Positions 43,998-51,453 of a stretch of 64,000 bases of DNA are shown piece after piece. The notes beneath the pieces are model-generated. The model searched no databases, was not told where the DNA came from, and saw only the letters and a program-made list of their open reading frames with translations. Source of the DNA: an uncultured Lachnospiraceae bacterium (GTDB lineage Bacteria; Bacillota; Clostridia; Lachnospirales; Lachnospiraceae); contig CAJUGJ010000011.1 in NCBI GenBank assembly GCA_910586015.1, positions 1 through 64,000 of the forward strand, read 5' to 3'. Position numbers and translations under genes: made by a program. Each line of letters opens with the position of its first letter. The stretch's first letter is position 1.

Positions 43998-44360
43998 TTA
44001 CTTTAATGTAACCTTTGCATTAACTTCTTCAAGTTTTTTCTTGAGTTCTTCTGCCTCTTCTTTAGAAACAGCTTCTTTTAATACCTTTGGAGCACTCTCT
44101 ACAGCTTCTTTTGCTTCCTTTAAGCCTAATCCAGTAATTTCACGAACTACTTTGATTACTTTAATCTTATCAGGACCTGCTTCTGTAAGTTCAACATCAA
44201 ATTCTGTCTTTTCTTCCTCTTGAGGAGCAGAAGTTGCTGCCTGTAAAACAACACCAGCACTTGCACTTACACCAAATTCTTCTTCACAAGCTTTTACTAA
44301 ATCGTTTAACTCTAATACAGTCATACCCTTAATGGCATCAATAAATTCTTGAGTAGTCAT
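43998..44360 (-). CDS. rplL: Ribosomal protein bL12 (L7/L12)
   Basis: 120 residues: N-terminal dimerisation helix (MTTQEFIDAIKGMTVLELND), hinge, and the C-terminal domain (DKIKVIKVVREITGLGLKEAK) that contacts elongation factors. Length and motif are typical. GGAGG precedes the ATG. It forms the L10(L12) stalk with rplJ, 43 bases upstream. Confidence 0.98.
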   Translation of the reverse strand: MTTQEFIDAIKGMTVLELNDLVKACEEEFGVSASAGVVLQAATSAPQEEEKTEFDVELTEAGPDKIKVIKVVREITGLGLKEAKEAVESAPKVLKEAVSKEEAEELKKKLEEVNAKVTLK

Positions 44361-44403
44361 AATCTTTTACCTCCATCTAAATCATTGTAATCTTTAACAG
44401 CAA

Positions 44404-44898
44404 TTATGCTGCTTCGCCATTTTTTTCTGAAATCTGTTTAATAATACGAGCAATATTTGCAATAGGAGATTGCAGACTTCCAAGTAATTTGGAAATAAGA
44501 GTTTCTCTTGAAGGAATTGTAGCAATAACTTGAATTCCTTTTTGATCGTAGTAAGTTCCTTCTACTACTCCTGCCTTTAACTCTAACTTATCTGCAGTTT
44601 TTGCAAACTCTGCTAACACTCTAGCAGGTGCTGTAGCATCTTCCATACCAAATGCAACTGCTGTCGGTCCTTCTAAGTGTTTGTCTAATTCAGCATATGC
44701 TGTGCCTTCAAAAGCTCTTTTTAGATACGTATTTTTAAATACTTTATAAACGACACCGGCTTCTCTTAACTTTTTACGAAGCTGAGTATCCTGCTCTACA
44801 GTAAGACCACGGTAATCTACTAATACGGCTGCTTTTGCGTCCGTAACATATCCCTTGATCTCATCGACAATTGGCTTTTTTAACTCAACCTTTGCCAT
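44404..44898 (-). CDS. rplJ: Ribosomal protein uL10
   Basis: 164 residues, the base of the ribosomal stalk. The N-terminal domain (ELKKPIVDEIKGYVTDAKAAVLVDYRGLTV) and a C-terminal helix that binds L12 are recognisable. The start is taken at 44898 (ATG) with AGGAGG 7 bases upstream; a GTG at 44904 lies too close to that site. Upstream is an L10 leader with an attenuator terminator. Confidence 0.97.
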   Translation of the reverse strand: MAKVELKKPIVDEIKGYVTDAKAAVLVDYRGLTVEQDTQLRKKLREAGVVYKVFKNTYLKRAFEGTAYAELDKHLEGPTAVAFGMEDATAPARVLAEFAKTADKLELKAGVVEGTYYDQKGIQVIATIPSRETLISKLLGSLQSPIANIARIIKQISEKNGEAA

Positions 44899-44940
44899 GA
44901 TCACACCTCCTTATAGATTTGTAATAAGAATTATAAGGAA

Positions 44941-45060
44941 TAAAAAACTGCCTCCCGCAAAGAGGGGAGACAGTATATTAGTCAATCATTCTACTAATTT
45001 TTCTATTCCCTCGGTAGGCGGTTTTACCTTACACCTTACGGTGCCTACTGTCTTCGGCAT
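44941..45060 (-). promoter_or_regulatory. L10 leader and attenuator of rplJL
   Basis: The minus strand carries GCCGAAGACAGTAGGC and later GCCTACCGAGGG, the core of the Firmicutes L10 leader, where the L10(L12) complex binds its own mRNA. Downstream, ACTGTCTCCC (44974-44965) and GGGAGGCAGT (44956-44947) form a stem followed by TTTTTTA, an intrinsic terminator. The arrangement supports feedback attenuation. Confidence 0.9.
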
Positions 45061-45066
45061 TTTTGG

Positions 45067-45095
45067 ATTATAACATAAATCTATTTTCGTGTCAA
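45067..45095 (-). promoter_or_regulatory. rplJL promoter
   Basis: Consensus TTGACA, 17-base spacer, TATAAT on the minus strand, right at the start of the L10 leader and just after the rplA stop. Confidence 0.9.
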
Positions 45096-45115
45096 CAACA
45101 ATTTTTATAAAACCA

Positions 45116-45808
45116 TTACGCAAATCTTGTCGTATTTAATTTTACTCCTGGTCCCATTGTAGAAGTAAGAGTAATGCTCTTTAAATACTGACCCTTTGCC
45201 GAAGCTGGCTTTGCTTTGATGATGGCACTCATAAGCGCTTGGAAGTTGTCTGCAAGTTGTTCTTCCGTAAAGGAAGCTTTACCTACTGGCACATGGATAA
45301 TATTAGTCTTATCCAATCTGTACTCGATTTTACCAGCTTTAATATCATTCACAGCTTTTGTTACATCCATTGTTACAGTTCCTGCCTTTGGATTTGGCAT
45401 TAAGCCCTTTGGTCCAAGGACACGACCTAAGCGACCAACAATACCCATCATATCCGGAGTAGCTACAACAACATCAAAATCTAACCATCCATCATTTTGA
45501 ATCTTAGGAATTAATTCATCTCCGCCAACATAATCAGCACCTGCAGCCTCTGCCTCTGCTACCTTGTCCCCTTTTGCAAATACAAGAACACGAACCGTTT
45601 TTCCAGTACCATGAGGAAGTACAACTGCACCACGCACCTGCTGATCTGCATGACGGCCATCTACTCCGAGTCTGATATGAACCTCAACAGTTTCATCAAA
45701 TTTTGCTGTTGCAGATTTCTTTACCAGACTGATTGCTTCATTGGTATCATATTGAACACTTCTGTCAATCAGTTTTGCTGCTTCCTGATATTTTTTTCCT
45801 CTTTTCAT
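45116..45808 (-). CDS. rplA: Ribosomal protein uL1
   Basis: 230 residues, the base of the mobile L1 stalk of the 50S subunit. Motifs are typical: GRHADQQVRG, then TPDMMGIVGRLGRVLGPKGLMPNPKAGTV (52-bp region of high identity across bacteria) and the C-terminal SITLTSTMGPG. AGGAGG precedes the ATG. It follows rplK by 89 bases, in which a leader element (45823-45873) shared with the rplK leader lies. Confidence 0.98.
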   Translation of the reverse strand: MKRGKKYQEAAKLIDRSVQYDTNEAISLVKKSATAKFDETVEVHIRLGVDGRHADQQVRGAVVLPHGTGKTVRVLVFAKGDKVAEAEAAGADYVGGDELIPKIQNDGWLDFDVVVATPDMMGIVGRLGRVLGPKGLMPNPKAGTVTMDVTKAVNDIKAGKIEYRLDKTNIIHVPVGKASFTEEQLADNFQALMSAIIKAKPASAKGQYLKSITLTSTMGPGVKLNTTRFA

Positions 45809-45822
45809 AAATTTACCTCCTA

Positions 45823-45873
45823 GTGGTAGTATCGGGATTTGTGTTCCTATCTGTAGATAGGATACCCTCCCAC
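45823..45873 (-). promoter_or_regulatory. Candidate L1-binding element ahead of rplA
   Basis: The minus strand begins GTGGGAGGGTA and ends ATCCCGATACTACCAC, with a short hairpin (TCCTATC/GATAGGA) inside. It is a second copy of the element ahead of rplK, so the repressor L1 may control both genes. The regulator is inferred from the known feedback role of L1. Confidence 0.45.
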
Positions 45874-45897
45874 ATCTATTTCATCTGCTAAACAAAC

Positions 45898-46326
45898 TTA
45901 ATCATCCACAACTGTAATGCCCATACTTCTTGCTGTACCAGCAATCATACTTGTTGCAGCTTCTACGTTTGCAGCATTTAAGTCAGGCATCTTTAATTCA
46001 GCAATCTTTTGAACTTCGCTTCTCTTAATTGTAGCAACCTTTGTCTTATTTGGAGCTGCAGAAGCAGATTTAAGATTGCAAGCTTTCTTTAATAAAACAG
46101 CCGCAGGTGGTGTCTTAGTAATAAAACTAAAACTTCTGTCCTGATATACAGTGATTACAACAGGAATAATCATTCCTTCTTGATTTGCTGTTCTAGCATT
46201 AAATTCCTTTGTAAACTGTACAATATTAACACCATGCTGACCAAGTGCTGGTCCTACTGGTGGTGCAGGAGTTGCCTTTCCTGCTGGGATCTGTAATTTG
46301 ATATAACCTGTAACCTTTTTTGCCAT
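45898..46326 (-). CDS. rplK: Ribosomal protein uL11
   Basis: 142 residues, near the GTPase-associated centre. GKATPAPPVGPALGQHGVNI is the defining N-terminal motif, and the C-terminal RNA-binding domain ends in ARSMGITV. AGGAGG lies upstream. It is 104 bases downstream of nusG, with the element at 46347-46389 between them. Confidence 0.98.
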   Translation of the reverse strand: MAKKVTGYIKLQIPAGKATPAPPVGPALGQHGVNIVQFTKEFNARTANQEGMIIPVVITVYQDRSFSFITKTPPAAVLLKKACNLKSASAAPNKTKVATIKRSEVQKIAELKMPDLNAANVEAATSMIAGTARSMGITVVDD

Positions 46327-46346
46327 GATAAATACCTCCTAAATTT

Positions 46347-46389
46347 GTGGTTTTACCGGGAGTAAGATATTGACTACTAACCCTCCCAC
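46347..46389 (-). promoter_or_regulatory. Candidate L1-binding element ahead of rplK
   Basis: Minus strand GTGGGAGGGTTAG at one end and CTCCCGGTAAAACCAC at the other, so the arms can pair GTGG/CCAC and GGGAG/CTCCC. It matches the second copy before rplA in the outer blocks. Confidence 0.45.
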
Positions 46390-46430
46390 GGTCTGCTTAT
46401 TGCAGACTTTATTTCCTACTGCGAAAAGAA

Positions 46431-46952
46431 CTAATTTTCAGCTTTCACATCTGTAAAGCTGATTTCAACAGGTGTTTCACGACCAAACATATCAACGTTA
46501 ATGGTGACGATCTGCTTATGGGGATTGATCGCTTTAATCACTCCCTGTGTGTTCTCCCATGCTCCGGAAATTATAGTAACCGTATCGCCAACCTCAAAGT
46601 CAACTGCCACTTCTTCGTCTTTCTGGATTCCCATGTTTCTCATTTCCGTTTCACTCAACGGAACCGGTTTTGAGCCGGGTCCTACAAATCCGGTAACACC
46701 TCTTGTATTACGTACTACATACCATGTATCATCATTCATGATCATGTTTAACAGTACATAACCCGGAAACATTTTTTTCTGTACCTTCTTCTTTACACCG
46801 TTTTTTAATTCGATTGCTTCCTGAAGCGGTACAGATACTTCCAATATTTGATCCTGAAGCTTTCTATTTTCAATTGTTTTTTCAATATTGGCTTTTACCT
46901 TGTTCTCATAACCCGAATAGGTATGAACTACATACCACTTTGCATCTGCCAT
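46431..46952 (-). CDS. nusG: Transcription termination/antitermination factor NusG
   Basis: 173 residues. The NGN domain (WYVVHTYSGYENKVKANIEK, FPGYVLLNMIMNDDTWYVVRNT) binds RNA polymerase, and the KOW domain follows (DTVTIISGAWENTQGVIKAINP). The start at 46952 is chosen because GGTGATT lies upstream; a longer version from 46988 reads into the secE-nusG gap. It follows secE by 60 bases. Confidence 0.97.
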   Translation of the reverse strand: MADAKWYVVHTYSGYENKVKANIEKTIENRKLQDQILEVSVPLQEAIELKNGVKKKVQKKMFPGYVLLNMIMNDDTWYVVRNTRGVTGFVGPGSKPVPLSETEMRNMGIQKDEEVAVDFEVGDTVTIISGAWENTQGVIKAINPHKQIVTINVDMFGRETPVEISFTDVKAEN

Positions 46953-47012
46953 ACAATCACCATCCGTTAGATAATAAAATGCAGCCACACCGCCAGTTTG
47001 TGGAAAGTTTCT

Positions 47013-47243
47013 TTAAATCACAAGATCAATTAGAAACTTTATTCCAGTATCAAGCAGCGAGATAATCACGCCTAAGACTAAGGTTGCAACCACAACTGCC
47101 AAAGACTGCTTTGTTAAAGCTTCTCTATCTGGCCAAATAATCTTTTTAAATTCTGCCTTTAATCCTTTAAACCAGCTTTTCTTCGGAGTTTTTTCTATAG
47201 TCTTTGGAGTCTTTTCTGGAGTAGTATTTACATTTTCTTCCAT
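47013..47243 (-). CDS. secE: Protein translocase subunit SecE
   Basis: 76 residues: a Thr/Lys/Pro-rich N-terminal tail (TPEKTPKTIEKTPKK), then the conserved amphipathic helix (WFKGLKAEFKKIIWPDREAL) and one membrane segment (VVVATLVLGVIISLLDTGI). It forms the SecYEG channel. It sits between rpmG and nusG, the usual order. Confidence 0.95.
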   Translation of the reverse strand: MEENVNTTPEKTPKTIEKTPKKSWFKGLKAEFKKIIWPDREALTKQSLAVVVATLVLGVIISLLDTGIKFLIDLVI

Positions 47244-47329
47244 ACTTCACTTTCCTTCCTTGAGTAAGAAAACGGTCTTATTTCTAAAAATCGTTTCTGC
47301 CTCATGAAATGCAAGCCTAATCTCAATGA

Positions 47330-47479
47330 TTACTTCGTTTCTTTGTGTAACGTATGTGCCTTGCAGAACTTGCAGTATTTCTTAGTTTCCATACGATCCG
47401 GATGATTCTTCTTTTCCTTGGTCGTGTTGTAATTACGCTGTTTACATTCGGTACATGCCAAAGTAATTTTTACTCGCAC
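47330..47479 (-). CDS. rpmG: Ribosomal protein bL33
   Basis: A 49-residue gene starting at a GTG with GGAGGTGG upstream. It has the family sequence (RVKITLACTEC, YNTTKEKKNHPDRME, KYCKFCKAHTLHKE) with two CxxC pairs, so it is the zinc-binding form of L33. It is the first gene of the rpmG-secE-nusG-rplK-rplA operon. A gap of 86 bases to secE holds nothing I recognise. Confidence 0.95.
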   Translation of the reverse strand: MRVKITLACTECKQRNYNTTKEKKNHPDRMETKKYCKFCKAHTLHKETK

Positions 47480-47521
47480 AACTTCCACCTCCGTTTATAT
47501 TACCCTTGATGGGCAGTTCCA

Positions 47522-47557
47522 CAGGTCTTGCCTGCTTTTAGGCATAAAAAAAAGACC
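47522..47557 (-). promoter_or_regulatory. Hairpin in the rpmG leader
   Basis: AGGTCTT pairs with AAGACCT, with a smaller GCCT/AGGC stem inside, and a run of eight T in the loop side. It lies in the leader of the operon. Its role is not clear; a short ATG frame of 16 codons also starts here, with a poor binding site. Confidence 0.35.
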
Positions 47558-47574
47558 TCTTCCATAGCCAATTT

Positions 47575-47604
47575 ACTATATCACAAAACTATACAATTCG
47601 TCAA
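47575..47604 (-). promoter_or_regulatory. rpmG-secE-nusG promoter
   Basis: Minus-strand TTGACG, 18-base spacer, TATAGT, about 90 bases upstream of rpmG. Confidence 0.7.
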
Positions 47605-47614
47605 TAGTTTTTTA

Positions 47615-47643
47615 TAGACATTTAAAAAAAACCGCTGTATAAT
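47615..47643 (+). promoter_or_regulatory. Promoter of the FliD-like gene
   Basis: Plus-strand TAGACA, 17-base spacer and TATAAT with TG before the -10 box. It is divergent from the rpmG promoter. Confidence 0.65.
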
Positions 47644-47723
47644 AAATTTATCTAAATATACCTAATCATTATCGGCAAAAAGATCGAAAAGTATACTAGA
47701 CACCGATAGAAAGGAGGATTCCT

Positions 47724-48992
47724 ATGCTTGAAGTTTATAATCATCTGGCCGCTGCATATCACCCAAAACAATCCCGGGTTCGAGCATCAGCTTCTAAGGA
47801 GCTTGTCAACGTTTATAATCATATCCGTAATTTAAGTTCTCAATCTCCTTTATTCAAATTAAATCTGACTGGTTCAGGACAGATCTATGCTTTAAATATA
47901 AAAGATACTGCTCTTTCCCTAAAATATCACTTAGAAGATTATGATGACGAAGACCGATCAGCATTTTTAAGACAAGAGGCTTATTCTGAAGAGCCTGAAA
48001 TTGTAGAAGTTCATCTGACTTCGGACTCTACTAAAAATATTCCAAATGAGTTTTATTTACGAGTGCTTGAACTTGCAGCTACTCAGTTAAACCAAAGTAA
48101 GTCTGTTTCTTCTTCTGAAAAATCAGGATTAAACGGTTTATATCAATTTACTGTAACAATGGACGATACTCCATATCAATTTAATCTGAAATTAAAGCAA
48201 GATAATACTAACCAACAGGTAATAGAAAACCTCAACGATTTTATTGGACGTTCTTCTATTGGTTTATCTCCATCGATTTCTCAAAAAGAAAATGGTGAAA
48301 TTCAATTATCACTTGAATCTGAGTCGACTGGAAGTATGGAAGAGGAACGTTCCTTTACCTTAGAAGATACTCAAATAGGTAATACAGAAAATGGTTTAGT
48401 TTCCTTTTATCAGCTTAACCACATGATTCGCTCTCCTAAAAATGCCAAATTTACACTGAATGGTTCTCCTAAAGAGGCTCTTAGTAATACTTTTCGTCTC
48501 TACCGCAACCTGTCTGTTACATTAAAATCTGTTTCTGACAGTACAGTACGAATTTATCTTCGACCAGAAGCCAAAAGTATTTATGAAGATGTTCATGAAA
48601 CAATTGATACCTATAACCGACTGGTTGATATTGCTTCTGCAAACAAAGGCAATCGTCGTTCTCAAAAACTTTTACGTGAGTTAGGTACAGTTGTAAAAGA
48701 TTTTCAGGAAGAACTTGCTGAATGTGGAATTCAGTTAATGGAAGGATTTCACCTTCAAATTGAAGAAGAAAAAGCAAAAGAAAAGATTCAAGATGGTTCT
48801 ATGAAAAATTTATTGACTGAACCGGGTGGTTTTGGAAAAGAATTAGCGATAAGGGCCTCTCTAATCAGCCTAAATCCAATGGATTACCTAGATAAAGTAA
48901 TTATTACCTATCCAAATCTACTAGCACCTATGTCTTCAAATCCGTATTTAACTTCTATTTACAGTGGAATGTTATTTAATTCCTATTGTTAA
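47724..48992 (+). CDS. FliD-like protein of unknown function
   Basis: 422 residues that read like a diverged flagellar cap protein: NDFIGRSSIGLSPSISQKENGEIQLSLES resembles the FliD D2/D3 strand pattern, and later SDSTVRIYLRPEAKSIYEDVHETIDTYNRL resembles the FliD C-terminal region. The N-terminus lacks the usual FliD GLxSGLDT-like motif. There is no signal peptide. GGAGG precedes the ATG. It is far from the flagellar operon, between ribosomal genes and a subtilase. A flagellar role is possible but unproven. Confidence 0.5.
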   Translation: MLEVYNHLAAAYHPKQSRVRASASKELVNVYNHIRNLSSQSPLFKLNLTGSGQIYALNIKDTALSLKYHLEDYDDEDRSAFLRQEAYSEEPEIVEVHLTSDSTKNIPNEFYLRVLELAATQLNQSKSVSSSEKSGLNGLYQFTVTMDDTPYQFNLKLKQDNTNQQVIENLNDFIGRSSIGLSPSISQKENGEIQLSLESESTGSMEEERSFTLEDTQIGNTENGLVSFYQLNHMIRSPKNAKFTLNGSPKEALSNTFRLYRNLSVTLKSVSDSTVRIYLRPEAKSIYEDVHETIDTYNRLVDIASANKGNRRSQKLLRELGTVVKDFQEELAECGIQLMEGFHLQIEEEKAKEKIQDGSMKNLLTEPGGFGKELAIRASLISLNPMDYLDKVIITYPNLLAPMSSNPYLTSIYSGMLFNSYC

Positions 48993-49061
48993 ATCAAATT
49001 AAATTGAAAAAGAAACGTTACAAAATTGCCATACAACTGCCATGAAATTTTTTATCAAACA

Positions 49062-49070
49062 TGGTATGAT
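49062..49070 (+). promoter_or_regulatory. Extended -10 promoter of the subtilase gene
   Basis: TG-G-TATGAT on the plus strand is an extended -10; no good -35 is seen. Transcription would start near 49077, just before the repeat-rich leader. Confidence 0.5.
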
Positions 49071-49099
49071 AATTTTATTAATATAAATAATGCAGCTTT

Positions 49100-49150
49100 G
49101 TGCAATAGTTTTTATAATAAACTATTAGTTTTTATAGCAAACTATTGCAC
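49100..49150 (+). repeat. Nested inverted repeat in the subtilase leader
   Basis: GTGCAATAGTTT (49100-49111) pairs perfectly with AAACTATTGCAC (49139-49150), with a smaller palindrome AAACTATTAGTTT (49119-49131) between them. The block AAACTATT recurs. It lies in the leader just before the ribosome binding site. Confidence 0.75.
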
Positions 49151-49171
49151 AATAGAAACGAGGGAAAAATT

Positions 49172-51373
49172 ATGAAATGTAATAGACGCTTTTTCTTTTT
49201 CTGTTGTATTTTTCTCTTTTTGGGTGGATTGTTTGGCAGTTTTGTTTCTCTACATAAAAAAGAACTTTCTACTAAAACACTCCCCGAATCTACACTTCTT
49301 TCCGATGAACTTTTTTTATTATTGGAAGATACTTTAACTACCTCTCAAATAGAACAGCTTCTTTTACAAGCTCCTTATCCAGTTGAGATCTTAGATTCTT
49401 TTGATTCATGTCTGTTACTTCATGCAGCACCTGAATTTTGTGACAAATTGCTTTCCTATTTTCAGGAAAATGCTTGGGTTCGTACAGCAGAATATAATCA
49501 AGAATTAAATTTAAGCGGAATCACAGTAGATGAATATTCCGATACTCAATGGGCACTCTCTAATTCAGGTACATATTTGCAAGTTCTTTCAAATTTTCAA
49601 AAGAAAGGAACTTATATTCCTTCTACATGTGGAATTGATTTAAATATTGAACAGGCATGGGAATATTATAATACAACTCTAACTCCAAAACGGGAGCCTA
49701 TTGTCGCAATTATTGATACTGGAATCGATATTAACCATCCTGAGTTATACAATCATATTTGGATCAATGAAGGAGAAATTCCCGGAGATGGTATTGATAA
49801 TGATGGCAATGGTTATATTGACGATGTCAATGGTTGGGATTTTTATAACAATGATTCTAGTGTTTGCCATTATGGGGCAGATCAGATAACAACCTCTTTT
49901 ATTGATAATGACAATCATGGAACCCACTTAGCAGGAATTATTGCTGCTCAAGCCAATAATGAGATTGGTATTGCAGGTATAGCCTCTAATGTAAATGTCA
50001 AAATTATGCCATTAAAGATTCATGGTGGTTCAAATGGAAAAGGAACAATTGCTAATGCAATAAAAGCAATCAAATATGCTACTATTATGGGGGCTGATAT
50101 TTGTAATATGAGTTGGGGTACTACAATTTACAGTGCCTCTTTAGAAGAAGTTATGAAAGAATCAACTATGTTATTTATCACTGCTGCTGGAAACGAAGGA
50201 AACTTAAATGATACGATCCCTATTTACCCTGCTAGCTTTGATTTAAAAAATATGATCTCTGTCACTTTTATAGATGCGGATGGTCAATTACCACCAGATG
50301 CAAATCGTGGAGCAGAAAGTATTGACATTGCCGCCCCAGGAAAAGATATTTTCAGTACAACTGTAGGATCTTATCAAACAATGAGTGGCTCTTCTATGGC
50401 AGCTCCTCATATCAGTGCAGTTGCTGCAATGGTCTATTCTCTTGGAAAATGGTATGCTCCTGAGGTAAAGGAACTTCTTCTTTCAAATTTATTGTTGCTT
50501 ACTAGTCTGGAAAATAATGTACGATATCCCGGAATCCCAAATACTTTAAGCCTTTTAGACCAGACCAAAAACTTAACTATAGATACCATTGCGCCTACCC
50601 TTTCTATTCATGATTCCTTTGATCAAAATCTACTGAGTCTTTCTTTCATTGCTTCTGATAAAGGAGGTTCAGGAGTACGAGTGATACGATATGCTGCAGG
50701 TACAAAAAATGTTTCCGATTTCCGAAAAGGTATGGCAGGAACTCCAATCCGTTCTGATATATTAAAACTAAGTAAAGCTGGATATTATACATTTTACATC
50801 AGTGACTATGCTGGCAATGAATCAACTATTTTATATTATATAGAAGATGATACTACTCCTCCATCTTTAAGTGCAAACTATTCTAAAACAAAACAGGAGT
50901 ATACAATTTCTGTAGAAGCTTCCGATAGTCAAAGTGGTGTGAAAACATTAAAATATGCACAGGGCATTTTTGATGTAAGTGACTTTAAGTCTGGCAAACT
51001 TGGAACAGATTTGAACTTAATTCATAATAAAGCTTCTTTTTCTGTAAGTGCTACTGGTAGTTATACCATTTATGCTACTGATTTTCGAGGAAATAAAACT
51101 GTCACCTATATTAATATTCCTGAGGAAATCCAAGTTAAAAATATCTCCTTAAATTATAGTACCCGAATTCTTCTTTCTGGTAAAAAGATACAGTTAAATA
51201 CCAAATTTTATCCAAAAGAAAGTATTGATACTATAACCTATCGTAGTTCTCAAGTCGCAGTTGCTACAGTCAATTCCTATGGTGTTGTTACGGCTGTTTC
51301 TCCCGGGATTACAATTATCACCGCAACGACTTCTCACGGTTTAAGTGCCAAATGTATCGTACTTGTCGTATAA
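49172..51373 (+). CDS. Exported subtilisin-like serine protease with C-terminal repeats
   Basis: 733 residues. An N-terminal membrane segment or signal peptide (residues 5-27) suggests export. The peptidase S8 domain has the catalytic triad in order: Asp in AIIDTGID (Asp182), His in NHGTH (His249) and Ser in GSSMAAP (Ser408), with the oxyanion Asn in AAGNEG (Asn341). A calcium-binding-like GDGIDNDGNGYIDD loop is inserted. The last 250 residues hold two Ig-like repeats (ASDKGGSGVR, ASDSQSGVK) and a bacterial Ig-like (BIG2) domain. The start at 49172 has GAGGG upstream. The substrate is unknown. Confidence 0.9.
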   Translation: MKCNRRFFFFCCIFLFLGGLFGSFVSLHKKELSTKTLPESTLLSDELFLLLEDTLTTSQIEQLLLQAPYPVEILDSFDSCLLLHAAPEFCDKLLSYFQENAWVRTAEYNQELNLSGITVDEYSDTQWALSNSGTYLQVLSNFQKKGTYIPSTCGIDLNIEQAWEYYNTTLTPKREPIVAIIDTGIDINHPELYNHIWINEGEIPGDGIDNDGNGYIDDVNGWDFYNNDSSVCHYGADQITTSFIDNDNHGTHLAGIIAAQANNEIGIAGIASNVNVKIMPLKIHGGSNGKGTIANAIKAIKYATIMGADICNMSWGTTIYSASLEEVMKESTMLFITAAGNEGNLNDTIPIYPASFDLKNMISVTFIDADGQLPPDANRGAESIDIAAPGKDIFSTTVGSYQTMSGSSMAAPHISAVAAMVYSLGKWYAPEVKELLLSNLLLLTSLENNVRYPGIPNTLSLLDQTKNLTIDTIAPTLSIHDSFDQNLLSLSFIASDKGGSGVRVIRYAAGTKNVSDFRKGMAGTPIRSDILKLSKAGYYTFYISDYAGNESTILYYIEDDTTPPSLSANYSKTKQEYTISVEASDSQSGVKTLKYAQGIFDVSDFKSGKLGTDLNLIHNKASFSVSATGSYTIYATDFRGNKTVTYINIPEEIQVKNISLNYSTRILLSGKKIQLNTKFYPKESIDTITYRSSQVAVATVNSYGVVTAVSPGITIITATTSHGLSAKCIVLVV

Positions 51374-51406
51374 TTATGTTATCATAAAGATTTTTTTCAC
51401 AATATT

Positions 51407-51450
51407 AAAATGAGCGAGGAAACCCTTTCTTGGATTTTCCCGCTCATTTT
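51407..51450. terminator. Bidirectional terminator between the subtilase and pepF
   Basis: AAAATGAGCG pairs with CGCTCATTTT across an internal stem (GGAAA/TTTCC). The A and T runs on both sides let it work in both directions for convergent genes. Confidence 0.8.
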
Positions 51451-51453
51451 AAT

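Noticed and set aside
47701..47709. ACCGATAG, a SigD-like -10, before the FliD-like gene
   Set aside because: A start from it would fall inside the ribosome binding site, leaving too short a leader, and the -35 TAAA is missing. A sigma-A promoter further upstream fits better.
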